From: Clostridiaceae bacterium
GTDB lineage: Bacteria; Bacillota; Clostridia; Saccharofermentanales; UBA5734
Assembly: GCA_012519875.1 (NCBI GenBank)
Contig: JAAYPL010000028.1
Span: 1 to 27,675 of the forward strand
Direction: 5' to 3'
DNA length: 27,675 nt
Part shown: piece after piece, positions 15,109 through 23,167 of the stretch
Layout: every line of letters starts with the position of its first letter
Numbering within the stretch: the stretch's first letter is position 1
Position numbers and translations under genes: made by a program
Notes under the pieces: model-generated
The model's input: only the letters and a program-made list of their open reading frames with translations
Databases searched by the model: none
What the model was told of the DNA's origin: nothing

Positions 15109-16686
15109 GTGGAGGTGATTACCATACCTTGGTTATGGTTATTGGTCGGACTCGTTGCGGGTGTTGTAGCCGCAACCGGCGGTACCGTTTTTTACTATCA
15201 GAGAGGATTCAGCAAAAAATCCGAAGCCATTCGTTCCGAGATGGAAAAGGCAGAAGCAGAAGCAGGAAAACTGATTGGTGAAGCGCAGAAGTCCGGCGAA
15301 AATAGAAAAAGGGAACTCCTTCTGCAAACAAAGGAGGAGATCCATAAAACAAGACTTGAATTTGAAAAAGATGTCCGAGAAAAGAAGGTTGAACTGCAAC
15401 GCGAACGTAGTCGTCTGGAACAAAAAGAAGAAGCCCTCGATCGTAAGCTTGAAATTCAGGAGCAAAAAGAAGAGGCGTTGGAAAACCGGGTAAGTGATGT
15501 GTTGGCGCTGGAAGAGCGTGCCCGGGAGCTGGAAAAGCAAAAGATTTTTGAACTGGAACGTATTTCCGGTCTGACAGTGGAGGATGCCAAAACGTTGGTT
15601 TTGGATCAAGCCAGGCAGGAATACAGTCACGATATGGCCGTCATGCTTCGCCAGATGGAGGAAACCACTCGCGAAGAGGCTGACAATAAAGCCAAGGAGA
15701 TCATTGTCAGTTCGATCCAACGTTATGCTTCTGACTATGTTTCTGAAGCAACCGTTTCGGTTGTTACGTTGCCCAATGACGAGATGAAAGGGCGGATCAT
15801 CGGACGGGAAGGCCGAAATATTCGGACGATTGAGACGTTGACGGGTGTTGACTTAATCATTGATGACACGCCGGAAGCGGTTATTCTGTCCAGTTTTGAT
15901 CCGATTCGACGCGAAATTGCCCGCATTGCGATCGACAAGCTGATCACCGATGGCCGGATTCATCCGGCCAGAATTGAAGAAATGGTCGAAAAAGCCCGTA
16001 AAGAGGTTGATGCCACCATCAAACAGGCCGGCGATCGTGCCGTGTTTGAAACCGGCATTATGGGGCTGCATCCTGAGATCGTAAAATTGCTCGGCAAGCT
16101 GCGCTATCGTACCAGCTACGGGCAAAACGTTCTGCAACATTCCATTGAAGTTTGTTGGCTGACCGGCATGATGGCGGCTGAATTAGGGTTGGATGTCAAC
16201 TTGGCCAAGCGCGCCGGCTTATTGCATGATTTGGGCAAAGCCGCCGACTTTGAACTGGAAGGTTCTCACATTACTTTGGGTGGGGAGTTGGCCCGCAAAT
16301 ATAAAGAAAGTCCGGAAGTCATCAATGCAATCATGTCTCATCATGGCGATGTCGAACCGGATTCGCTGATATCTGTTCTGGTTTCTGCTGCCGATGCCAT
16401 TTCGGCGGCCCGTCCCGGGGCCAGACGAGAAAATCTGGAGACCTATATCAAGCGTATTCAGAAACTTGAAGAGATTGCCAATTCCTTTGAAGGTGTTGAA
16501 AAATCGTATGCTATTCAGGCCGGTCGCGAGATTCGTGTTATGGTCAAGCCGGAAGATGTGCGTGATGACGAAATGATCCTCAAAGCCCGCGAAATTTGTA
16601 AAAAAATCGAGGAAGAGCTGGACTATCCGGGTCAGATTAAAGTGCACATCATTCGGGAGGCGCGCGTTACTGAATTTGCCAAGTAA
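15109..16686 (+). CDS. rny: Ribonuclease Y
   Basis: RNase Y is the membrane-anchored endoribonuclease that starts bulk mRNA decay in many Firmicutes. Order of parts: an N-terminal membrane segment (LWLLVGLVAGVVAA), a long charged coiled coil, the KH domain (GRIIGREGRNIRTIETLTGV) and the HD domain (HSIEVCWLTGMMAAEL, then LLHDLGKA), with the usual C-terminus. The start is uncertain. The coordinate given is the longest legal start, GTG 15109, but it lies inside the GGAGGTGATT ribosome binding site (15111-15120). The codon at ideal spacing in this frame is ATA at 15124; the next legal in-frame start is TTG 15142, which would cut the membrane segment. It stands alone, with its own promoter and terminator. 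Confidence 0.95.
   Translation: MEVITIPWLWLLVGLVAGVVAATGGTVFYYQRGFSKKSEAIRSEMEKAEAEAGKLIGEAQKSGENRKRELLLQTKEEIHKTRLEFEKDVREKKVELQRERSRLEQKEEALDRKLEIQEQKEEALENRVSDVLALEERARELEKQKIFELERISGLTVEDAKTLVLDQARQEYSHDMAVMLRQMEETTREEADNKAKEIIVSSIQRYASDYVSEATVSVVTLPNDEMKGRIIGREGRNIRTIETLTGVDLIIDDTPEAVILSSFDPIRREIARIAIDKLITDGRIHPARIEEMVEKARKEVDATIKQAGDRAVFETGIMGLHPEIVKLLGKLRYRTSYGQNVLQHSIEVCWLTGMMAAELGLDVNLAKRAGLLHDLGKAADFELEGSHITLGGELARKYKESPEVINAIMSHHGDVEPDSLISVLVSAADAISAARPGARRENLETYIKRIQKLEEIANSFEGVEKSYAIQAGREIRVMVKPEDVRDDEMILKAREICKKIEEELDYPGQIKVHIIREARVTEFAK
15111..15120 (+). promoter_or_regulatory. Ribosome binding site of rny, with no standard start codon at ideal spacing
   Basis: GGAGGTGATT is a near-perfect anti-SD match. 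Eight bases after GGAGG the in-frame codon is ATA (15124-15126). ATG 15135 and TTG 15129 are out of the rny frame. This decides against the GTG at 15109 or 15115 as the real start. Confidence 0.7.
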
Positions 16687-16726
16687 TTGGTTAATCAACT
16701 GTATTTGGAATTAGTGAAGGAAAAGC

Positions 16727-16768
16727 ATGTCAAAAGGACGCCGGAAATGCGGTTATCGAAGCCGCTGA
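16727..16768 (+). CDS. Possible 13-codon leader peptide overlapping the rny terminator
   Basis: GAAGGA at 16716-16721 is spaced 5 bases from ATG 16727. The frame reads MSKGRRKCGYRSR and stops at TGA 16766-16768, inside the terminator hairpin. Six of 13 residues are Lys or Arg. It could be chance; no alternative antiterminator structure was worked out. Listed because a well-placed ribosome binding site precedes it. Confidence 0.2.
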   Translation: MSKGRRKCGYRSR

Positions 16769-16781
16769 GGCGTCCTTTTTT
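16732..16781 (+). terminator. Rho-independent terminator after rny
   Basis: AAAAGGACGCC (16732-16742) pairs with GGCGTCCTTTT (16769-16779), ending in a T run. An inner stem, GCGG (16749-16752) with CCGC (16762-16765), is nested in the loop. It sits about 46 bases after the rny stop. Confidence 0.88.
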
Positions 16782-16826
16782 AAACTTAAACAACCAAAAG
16801 CCGGGATGTGTCGGACCTGCATGATC

Positions 16827-16837
16827 TATGATAAAAT
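16827..16837 (+). promoter_or_regulatory. Candidate -10 region for the ymdB-recO operon
   Basis: TATGAT (16827-16832) and the overlapping TAAAAT (16832-16837) are good -10 candidates. No convincing -35 was found 16-18 bases upstream. A promoter is expected here because a terminator lies just before it and eleven packed genes follow. Confidence 0.3.
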
Positions 16838-16872
16838 AGGACCAGTCAAAGTCTGCTGTTGGAGGGAATCTT

Positions 16873-17655
16873 TTGCGAATTCTTTTTATCGGTGATGTAG
16901 TTGGTTCAGGTGGAAGAAAGATACTGAAAGCCAAGTTGCCGGAGTTAAAAAATAAGTGGCGGACCGATGTCTGCATTGCCAATGCCGAAAATGCTGCTGC
17001 CGGCCGGGGTATAACCTCAGCCGTTGCCCGTGAAATATTTTCCTGTGGTGTGGATGTCATAACACTGGGCAATCACACGTGGTCGAAACATGAATTTCTC
17101 GATCAGGTGGATGACTGGCCGCACCTCATCCGACCGGCCAATATGCCACGGGCTTGGCCGGGTCGCGGTGCAACCGTTTTTAGCAGTCCCGCCGGAAAAT
17201 TGATTGTGATTAATTTGCTTGGTCGTGTTTATATGAGTCCGGCTGATGATCCCTTTGTTACTGCCGATCACCTTTTATCCGGTTTGCAGCAGGAACATCA
17301 AACCAAAATGTCCATTGTTGATTTTCATGCTGAGGCAACCGCCGAGAAGAGTGCGATGGCCTGGTACTTGGATGGCCGAGCCAGTGCTGTGATTGGTACG
17401 CACACCCATGTCCAGACCGCGGATGAAAGGATTTTGGATCAAGGGACGGCGTTTATTTCTGATGTTGGTATGACCGGTCCCTCCGGCGGCGTGATCGGGA
17501 TGGATCGCGCGGCATCGCTTAGGCGATTGGTTGACCGATTGCCGTCCCAGCACATACTCGCCGGCGGTGCGTGCATCTTATGCGCAGTGATGGTTGAAGT
17601 TGATCCTAAGACCGGTCGGGCCAATCAGATTGTCAGGATCAAGGTGAGTGAATGA
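16873..17655 (+). CDS. ymdB: YmdB-family metallophosphoesterase (2',3'-cyclic nucleotide phosphodiesterase)
   Basis: YmdB proteins are di-metal phosphoesterases active on 2',3'-cyclic nucleotides; in Bacillus subtilis YmdB influences biofilm and nanotube formation. The 260-residue protein has the metal-site motifs GDVVGSGGR (7-15, Asp8), NAENAAAGRG (37-46), LGNHTW (65-70), VDFHAEATAEK (149-159, His152) and IGTHTHVQT (174-182). The start is TTG 16873 with GGAGG (16861-16865) at suitable spacing. The rny-ymdB neighbourhood is conserved in Firmicutes, where spoVS commonly follows; here a lipoprotein gene overlaps its stop codon instead. It heads the second packed run of genes. Confidence 0.94.
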   Translation: MRILFIGDVVGSGGRKILKAKLPELKNKWRTDVCIANAENAAAGRGITSAVAREIFSCGVDVITLGNHTWSKHEFLDQVDDWPHLIRPANMPRAWPGRGATVFSSPAGKLIVINLLGRVYMSPADDPFVTADHLLSGLQQEHQTKMSIVDFHAEATAEKSAMAWYLDGRASAVIGTHTHVQTADERILDQGTAFISDVGMTGPSGGVIGMDRAASLRRLVDRLPSQHILAGGACILCAVMVEVDPKTGRANQIVRIKVSE

Positions 17656-19283
17656 TGTTCCGTTTTTGGGGCAGATTGATGACAACTTGTCTGCTTCTGT
17701 TTGCCGTCAGCTGGCTTTTTGCAGCCTGTTCTATCGAGCAAACCACCCCTGTCACAACCGCTGAGCCGCGAATCACAACGGAGACAAACAGCAAACAGGC
17801 AATATTGCCGGAACAAAAACCGGATATGGCCAGCGGAGAACTTCGTTTGTGGTGGAGTAAACGTCAAACCCTCAACCCGCTGCTTGACAACAGCCAGTCG
17901 GGACAATCGGTCAATTGCTTAATTTTTGACGGCTTGTTTTTCATCGATGAGCATCAGATGATTCAACCGGCGCTGGCAGATGAGGTGCTTTGGACCGGCA
18001 GTCAGGAAAATTCTGCAGTCGATATTCGGCTGGCCGCCGGATTTGAATTTCATAACAACCAGCCGGTAACCGCTGCCGATGTCAAGGCCTGTATTGATTT
18101 CATCAAAGCAAACAGTGCCCAATCTCCTTATGCGTTGCAATTATCCGGTGTGGTCGCGGCCGAAGTTGTGGATGATCTAACCATTCGCCTGTTTCTGGGA
18201 CAACCGGATCCGTGGCTGGCTTATGCGCTGACATTTCCTGTGGTTCCGGCCGTCAGTCTGAAAGCAGGTTCCGGTGAGCTTTTTCCGGGAACCGGCATTT
18301 TTCAGATGGCAGCCTTTGATGTCAATACCGGTCTTTTGCTGACCCGCCACCGGCCGACAGAGGAAATCAATGCCTTGAAACAGATCCGAGTGATTCCGTA
18401 TGCCGACCCGGCGGATGCGTTAAGAGCACTGGAAGAGGATCAAATCGACCTGATCGATCTGTCACCGGACCTTTATCGAAAAATGAGTTTGCGTGGCAGC
18501 TTGCGATTTGATCATTATCCTGCGGGTGACTTGATTTTTTTGTTCTACAATACCAAGCCAGGCCGTGTTTTGGCGGATGAAAATCGCTTGACTTATGTTA
18601 AACGGATATTGACCGCATCAGCCGTTCATCAAACCGGCATATTTCCCACTACGGAGCAGGCTGAAATCCCGCTATCCCGAAGTTCATTTATTTTAGCCGA
18701 CGGCTACCCTTTGTCAGAGATCGGATCCGTTGACATGATCGAATCGGCCTGGCCCGAGGGAAGTGGGCAACCGGTCATTGTTTTTCCGGCCCATGATCAG
18801 CTGCGCAGCCAGGTCGCCGAAGTTGCCGAAGATCTACTGGGTCAGGCCGGAATCAAAGCAACGGTTCGCCCTCTGGCCGAAGCGTCGTTTCGCGCGGCTT
18901 TGCTCTCCGGTCAATTTGATATTGCCGTTCTAGAAGCCCGGCTGCCGCATGAACCGGATATGACTTGGCTTTATGCGGCCAATAGGCCCAAAACGTATTC
19001 GTTGCTTGACCAAATTACAGGACCGACGATGATGGATTACGATCTCTGGCTCAATCGCATGGAGGCATCCCTTGAGCTTGCCGCTCTGGTGCCCGATCAT
19101 GATAAGGCCGCTTTATTGTATAATCTTTATGAGACCGATGTCCGGTCGTTCTGGTCCTGCCTGATGATCCGGCAATCTGCCGTGCTCTACGGAGATCGGG
19201 TCATCGGACAATGTAAACCGATTAGACAAAACCCTTATAACGGGGTTGAGGAGTTGTGGGTATGGCCTGGTCGATCATCGTGA
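17652..19283 (+). CDS. Orphan peptide-type ABC transporter substrate-binding lipoprotein (family 5)
   Basis: This 543-residue protein is an extracytoplasmic binding protein of the SBP_bac_5 (OppA/DppA-like) family. A signal peptide with hydrophobic core (about 12-24) ends in a lipobox, LFAAC, with Cys26 as the lipidation site. A Thr/Glu-rich linker follows (about 28-60). The family pattern includes TLNPLLDNSQ, FDGLFFIDE, ALADEV and the segment GFEFHNNQPVTAADVKACID. The sequence looks diverged in its C-terminal half. No permease or ATPase gene is nearby, so it either shares a transporter encoded elsewhere or has another role. It overlaps the ymdB stop (ATGA) and extends about 22 bases into lspA, whose product would process it. 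The ligand is unknown. Confidence 0.86.
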   Translation: MMFRFWGRLMTTCLLLFAVSWLFAACSIEQTTPVTTAEPRITTETNSKQAILPEQKPDMASGELRLWWSKRQTLNPLLDNSQSGQSVNCLIFDGLFFIDEHQMIQPALADEVLWTGSQENSAVDIRLAAGFEFHNNQPVTAADVKACIDFIKANSAQSPYALQLSGVVAAEVVDDLTIRLFLGQPDPWLAYALTFPVVPAVSLKAGSGELFPGTGIFQMAAFDVNTGLLLTRHRPTEEINALKQIRVIPYADPADALRALEEDQIDLIDLSPDLYRKMSLRGSLRFDHYPAGDLIFLFYNTKPGRVLADENRLTYVKRILTASAVHQTGIFPTTEQAEIPLSRSSFILADGYPLSEIGSVDMIESAWPEGSGQPVIVFPAHDQLRSQVAEVAEDLLGQAGIKATVRPLAEASFRAALLSGQFDIAVLEARLPHEPDMTWLYAANRPKTYSLLDQITGPTMMDYDLWLNRMEASLELAALVPDHDKAALLYNLYETDVRSFWSCLMIRQSAVLYGDRVIGQCKPIRQNPYNGVEELWVWPGRSS

Positions 19284-19807
19284 TCATCCTGTTGGCTTCA
19301 GCCGATCAGTTGCTGAAAGTCGTTGTACGAAATAATATTTCTCCTGCGGACAGCATTACGGTTATCGACGGATTTTTCTATTTGGTCAACCGGCATAATC
19401 CGGGCGCCGCCTGGAGCTTCCTGGCCAATAAAGATTGGGGAATTTATGTTTTGACCGCCATATCGGCAGCGGTTACACTGGTCATGATTGTTATTATTTT
19501 TCGTAGTCGTCATGTGAGACTGCAGGCCTGCCTGACCTTGATCAGCGCCGGGAGCGTCGGCAACCTTCTTGATCGGATCCGGTATAAAGGCGTTACGGAT
19601 TATCTGGATTTTCATTTTGGCAATTATATCTTTCCGACATTCAATTTGGCCGATATACTGATTGTTTGTGGTACGATTTTATTGGCGTTATTGATTTTGA
19701 CTGATCACGATCTGGTGAAGGGCGGCTGGTCTTGCTGGTTGAAAAAGGAAAAGTCCGGTGATTTTTCCGTGAAGGAGAATACCCATGGTTCTGAAGATAG
19801 TCATTGA
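19262..19807 (+). CDS. lspA: Lipoprotein signal peptidase (signal peptidase II)
   Basis: LspA is an integral membrane aspartic protease that cuts the signal peptide of prolipoproteins after lipidation. The 181-residue protein has four membrane segments, starting with WSIIVIILLASADQ. The active-site blocks are GNLLDRIRYKGVTDYLDFH (100-118, Asp113) and FPTFNLADI (124-132, Asp131); HNPGAAWSFL (45-54) is also conserved. I chose ATG 19262, 8 bases after TGAGGAG (19247-19253); a GTG at 19256 would sit too close to that site. A hydrophilic tail of about 25 residues follows the last membrane segment. It overlaps the upstream lipoprotein gene by 22 bases and the rluD gene by 23 bases. Confidence 0.95.
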   Translation: MAWSIIVIILLASADQLLKVVVRNNISPADSITVIDGFFYLVNRHNPGAAWSFLANKDWGIYVLTAISAAVTLVMIVIIFRSRHVRLQACLTLISAGSVGNLLDRIRYKGVTDYLDFHFGNYIFPTFNLADILIVCGTILLALLILTDHDLVKGGWSCWLKKEKSGDFSVKENTHGSEDSH

Positions 19808-20684
19808 TCAGTCAGACCAACGTCTGGACTCCTATCTTGCCGGTAAACTACCGCAATACTCCCGATCCTATCTGCAAAAATTAATCAGCCGGGACTTGGT
19901 TTTGCTGGACGGCAACCCTGTCAAAGCATCTTGGAAGACCACGCTTGGCGAAACCATATCGCTCACGCTTCCGGATCCGGAGCCAATGACCATTAAGGCC
20001 GAGAACATCCCGCTGGACATCGTTTTTGAAGACCGGTGGCTTTTGGTTGTCAATAAACCTCAAGGCATGGTGGTGCACCCGGCAGCCGGACATCATTCGG
20101 GAACGCTGGTCAATGCTCTGCTTGACCACTGCCAGGATGACCTTTCCGATCTGAACGGCGTCGTTCGTCCGGGCATTGTCCATCGGATTGACAAAGATAC
20201 TTCAGGCCTGATTCTGGTGGTGAAGAACAATCAGGTGCACGCCGCCCTGGCCGAAAGGCTCAGGCGGCACGAAATCAAACGTACGTATCAAGCAGTGGTT
20301 CACGGCAATCCGGGCAGTGATCGAGGTACAATCGATGCGCCAATCGGCAGGGATCCGCGCAACCGGAAGCGCATGGCAATTGTTGCCGATGGCAAGCCGG
20401 CCGTTTCGCATTTTACTGTCAAAACACGCTTCGCCGCGGGTGCTTGGCTGGAGGTTCAGCTGGAAACCGGCAGGACCCATCAAATCCGGGTTCATATGCA
20501 GTATATCGGTCACCCGATCATCGGTGATCGGCTCTACGCCGGTGGCCGCAAGCACTACCATCTGGAGGGACAGGCCCTCCATGCCGGTTCCCTTGAGTTT
20601 GCACATCCCGTCACCGGCGAGCAGATCCGGGCAAGATGTGAGCTGCCGGATCATTTTCGCAAATTGCTGGAGAAATTAAGTTGA
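19785..20684 (+). CDS. rluD: 23S rRNA pseudouridine synthase, RluD-like
   Basis: RluD-type enzymes make pseudouridines in helix 69 of 23S rRNA. The 299-residue protein has an S4 RNA-binding domain (about 11-65, DQRLDSYLAGKLPQYSRSYL), then VVNKPQGMVVHPAAGH, the catalytic HRIDKDTSGLILV with Asp136, and ETGRTHQIRVHMQYIGHPI. GAAGGAG lies about 8 bases before the ATG. lspA followed by rluD is a standard Firmicutes arrangement, which favours RluD over other family members; pyrR, which often follows, is missing. It is more typical of the family than the minus-strand paralogue at 9759. Confidence 0.92.
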   Translation: MVLKIVIDQSDQRLDSYLAGKLPQYSRSYLQKLISRDLVLLDGNPVKASWKTTLGETISLTLPDPEPMTIKAENIPLDIVFEDRWLLVVNKPQGMVVHPAAGHHSGTLVNALLDHCQDDLSDLNGVVRPGIVHRIDKDTSGLILVVKNNQVHAALAERLRRHEIKRTYQAVVHGNPGSDRGTIDAPIGRDPRNRKRMAIVADGKPAVSHFTVKTRFAAGAWLEVQLETGRTHQIRVHMQYIGHPIIGDRLYAGGRKHYHLEGQALHAGSLEFAHPVTGEQIRARCELPDHFRKLLEKLS

Positions 20685-21481
20685 AAACTCAATCCGCTCA
20701 AAATATCAACAAATTGCCAAAGTCCCGCAGGAGCCGATTGGGTCAAGTGTTGGCTCGGCCCAAAAACCGGCAACGGGTGCTTTTGTTTATCTTGATGCTT
20801 TCATTTGGTTGGACTGTCATGTCTCATATCACTTCGGTGGGGGTGTCACAAGATCGGCGGGATCTGGCAGATCGAATCCGTCAGCGGCAAGAGGACCTTC
20901 GTCTTTACGAAGAGCAGCATGCGATTTTACTGCGGGAAAACGAACAGCTGCAACAAAAAAAAGAAGAGCTGATTCAGGAGCTGCTGATCAGTGAAGGCCA
21001 TGAGGAGCTGCTTGCTACTCTGGAGAGGGTACGGGTTCTTGCGGGGTTTACCGAAGTCAGCGGCCCGGGGATTATTCTGACGCTTGATGATAAACCGGGA
21101 TTTAAAATCGGCGATAACGAAGATTCAATCGTACATGATACCGATCTGAAGCATGCCCTCGACATTTTGCTTGGTGCCGGTGCCGCCGCCTTTTCCATTA
21201 ATGGCAATCGCCTTGTCAACGCATCGGATCTTAAATGCATCGGCCTGACCATCCGTTGCAATCAGCAAAGGCTCAGTCCGCCTTATGTTATTTTGGCCTT
21301 AGGCGACCCAATCCGATTGAGTGAGGCGATCGAGCATGACCAAACCTTTAATTTTCGTCAGATGCCGGGGATCGACCTGATTGTCAGGGCGCAAAAATCC
21401 GATCGGATTGTCATCCCTGCCTATGCTGAATCGGATAATATTGAACGATTTATTGACATGTTGGAGGTCGTGAGTCCATGA
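20681..21481 (+). CDS. DUF881 membrane-anchored coiled-coil protein, copy 1
   Basis: This 266-residue protein has a basic cytosolic N-terminus (about 1-32), one membrane segment (about 33-50), a coiled coil (about 57-105) and a C-terminal DUF881 domain. Domain landmarks are GPGIILTLDD (128-137), HDTDLKHALDILLGAGAAAF (152-171), SINGNRLV and SPPYVILALGDP. The family includes YlxW/YlxX of Bacillus, usually near division genes; its molecular role is unknown. The start is TTG 20681, overlapping the rluD stop (TTGA), with GGAG upstream. It overlaps the next DUF881 gene by 4 bases. The position between rluD and phoH is unusual for this family. Confidence 0.85.
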   Translation: MKTQSAQNINKLPKSRRSRLGQVLARPKNRQRVLLFILMLSFGWTVMSHITSVGVSQDRRDLADRIRQRQEDLRLYEEQHAILLRENEQLQQKKEELIQELLISEGHEELLATLERVRVLAGFTEVSGPGIILTLDDKPGFKIGDNEDSIVHDTDLKHALDILLGAGAAAFSINGNRLVNASDLKCIGLTIRCNQQRLSPPYVILALGDPIRLSEAIEHDQTFNFRQMPGIDLIVRAQKSDRIVIPAYAESDNIERFIDMLEVVSP

Positions 21482-22188
21482 AACAGAATGTTGTCAAATC
21501 CATTGCCTTTGCGGCAATCTGCATGATTCTGGGTATTCTGATCGCACTCCAGATGAAGAATGTCAATAATGACAATCTGACCGAGAATAATCTGGCGGCA
21601 CTGCAGAATCGCTTAATTGATGTGGCAAAAAAGAATGAGGAACTGACCGAACGGAACAACTCCCTTTATGAGTTGGTTCAGTTGCTGGAAGATGATATGG
21701 CAACCGGCAACGATCAGGTTCAGGCCATTATTGCCGAAAAAGAGAGGGCGGCAATTTTCGCCGGCCTTCGCGAAGTGCGTAATTACGGCATCGAGATTCA
21801 GATCAGCTGTAACCCTGACATGAAGGTCAGTGCCACCATCTTGCGTTCTTTCATCAACGAGCTGCGTGGAATCGGTGCTCAGGCGCTGGCTGTTAATGAT
21901 GAACGGATCGTGGCGATGTCAGAGATTCGTGACAGCGGTGACAATATCGTCATCAATGGCAATGCCATGATTGCCAGAAGCCGTTTTACAATCAAAGCCA
22001 TTACCAATCCTGAAAATGAACGCTATATTGTCGACTACTTAATGGACATGCGGGATACTATTGCCAACAGTATCCAATATGAGAGCTATCAGTACGATAT
22101 TCAGATCAATGTCATGCCGGAGATGACAATTCCTGCGCTGAGCGAGCAAAGCACGGCATTTAAAATTGATCTGCTTATGCAAAATTAA
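21478..22188 (+). CDS. DUF881-like membrane-anchored coiled-coil protein, copy 2
   Basis: This 236-residue protein has the same layout as the preceding one: an N-terminal membrane segment (about 8-26), a coiled coil (about 38-80) and a DUF881-type C-terminal domain. The landmarks are weaker: NYGIEIQISCNPDM, FINELRGIGAQALAVNDERI and MSEIRDSGDNIVING. It lacks the PPY.I.A.GDP block in its usual form (here SRFTIKAITNPEN), so it is more diverged. The start codon overlaps the copy 1 stop (ATGA). The pair could form a heteromeric membrane-linked complex; this is inference from overlap and shared architecture. The function is unknown. Confidence 0.75.
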   Translation: MKQNVVKSIAFAAICMILGILIALQMKNVNNDNLTENNLAALQNRLIDVAKKNEELTERNNSLYELVQLLEDDMATGNDQVQAIIAEKERAAIFAGLREVRNYGIEIQISCNPDMKVSATILRSFINELRGIGAQALAVNDERIVAMSEIRDSGDNIVINGNAMIARSRFTIKAITNPENERYIVDYLMDMRDTIANSIQYESYQYDIQINVMPEMTIPALSEQSTAFKIDLLMQN

Positions 22189-22206
22189 ATGAATGAGGTA
22201 CGCTGA

Positions 22207-23166
22207 ATGAAGCGAATGATCCTGATTGAAAATGCCCAGGCCGCCCAGACTGTTTTCGGCAGCTGTAACGGTCATCTGCAAATTATTGAGCAGCTTCTTG
22301 ATGTTTTCATTGAGATGACCGATCAGGGTATTGTGCTTGATGGTGACGAGGAGAACCTTACTAAAGCCGTTACGGTTTGTGAACGCTTGCTCGAAATTCA
22401 CCGGCAAGGCAATCCGGTCAATCTACAACTGGTGACTTACCTTTGTGATACGGCCCGTGAGGGCAACCTGGAGCAGGTTATCGGGTATACGCCGGACTGC
22501 GTCTGTGTTACGGCCAAAGGACGCCCGATCCGGAGCAAAACATTGGGGCAACAAACGTATGTCAAAGCCATCCGTGATCATGAAATTACCTTCGCGATCG
22601 GGCCGGCAGGTACCGGAAAAACTTTTCTGGCGGTTGCCATGGCGGTGAATGCTTTTCGCGCTCGTGAAGTCAGTCGGATTATTCTGACCCGCCCGGCTGT
22701 GGAAGCCGGCGAAAAACTTGGATTTTTGCCCGGTGACCTGCAGACCAAAGTGGATCCTTATATGCGGCCGTTGTATGATGCGTTACATGACTTAATGGGT
22801 ATTGACAATTATCTGAAGAATATAGAGCGAGGATTGATCGAAGTATCTCCGTTGGCTTATATGCGCGGCCGAACGCTGGACGAGGCTTTTATCATTTTAG
22901 ATGAAGCGCAAAACACAACACCGGAACAGATGAAGATGTTTTTGACCAGACTGGGCTATAATTCACGGGCTGTGGTCACCGGCGATGTTACTCAGATCGA
23001 TTTGCCGCCAGACAAACGCTCCGGCTTGAACGAAGCCAGAAAGATTCTGCGTGGTGTCGAAGGATTGGCTTTTGTCGCCTTGACGCAGCGCGACGTTGTT
23101 CGCAATCCGTTGGTCCAGCGCATCATCAGGGCATATGAGAATGCCGCAAATCCAGGGGGTGCATAA
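22207..23166 (+). CDS. phoH: PhoH-like ATPase
   Basis: PhoH-family proteins are P-loop ATPases linked to RNA metabolism; the helicase-like core sits in the C-terminal two thirds. The 319-residue protein has a small N-terminal domain (about 1-105), Walker A GPAGTGKT (132-139), LTRPAVEAGEKLGFLPGDL (160-178), Walker B FIILDEAQNTTPEQMKMFLT (228-247) and VVTGDVTQIDLP. Weak GAGG lies upstream of ATG 22207, and the pgpH start is 1 base past its stop. The phoH-pgpH-ybeY-era-recO order is conserved in Firmicutes; yqfC and yqfD, normally just upstream in spore-formers, are replaced by the DUF881 pair. Confidence 0.95.
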   Translation: MKRMILIENAQAAQTVFGSCNGHLQIIEQLLDVFIEMTDQGIVLDGDEENLTKAVTVCERLLEIHRQGNPVNLQLVTYLCDTAREGNLEQVIGYTPDCVCVTAKGRPIRSKTLGQQTYVKAIRDHEITFAIGPAGTGKTFLAVAMAVNAFRAREVSRIILTRPAVEAGEKLGFLPGDLQTKVDPYMRPLYDALHDLMGIDNYLKNIERGLIEVSPLAYMRGRTLDEAFIILDEAQNTTPEQMKMFLTRLGYNSRAVVTGDVTQIDLPPDKRSGLNEARKILRGVEGLAFVALTQRDVVRNPLVQRIIRAYENAANPGGA

Positions 23167-23167
23167 T

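Noticed and set aside
15139..15720. 193-residue Phe/Leu-rich minus-strand frame
   Set aside because: It is the reverse of the Lys/Glu-rich coiled coil of RNase Y, which naturally yields Phe/Leu codons.
20681..22188. The two DUF881 genes as a split or frameshifted single gene
   Set aside because: Each has its own start, membrane segment, coiled coil and DUF881-type domain, so they are tandem genes and not fragments.
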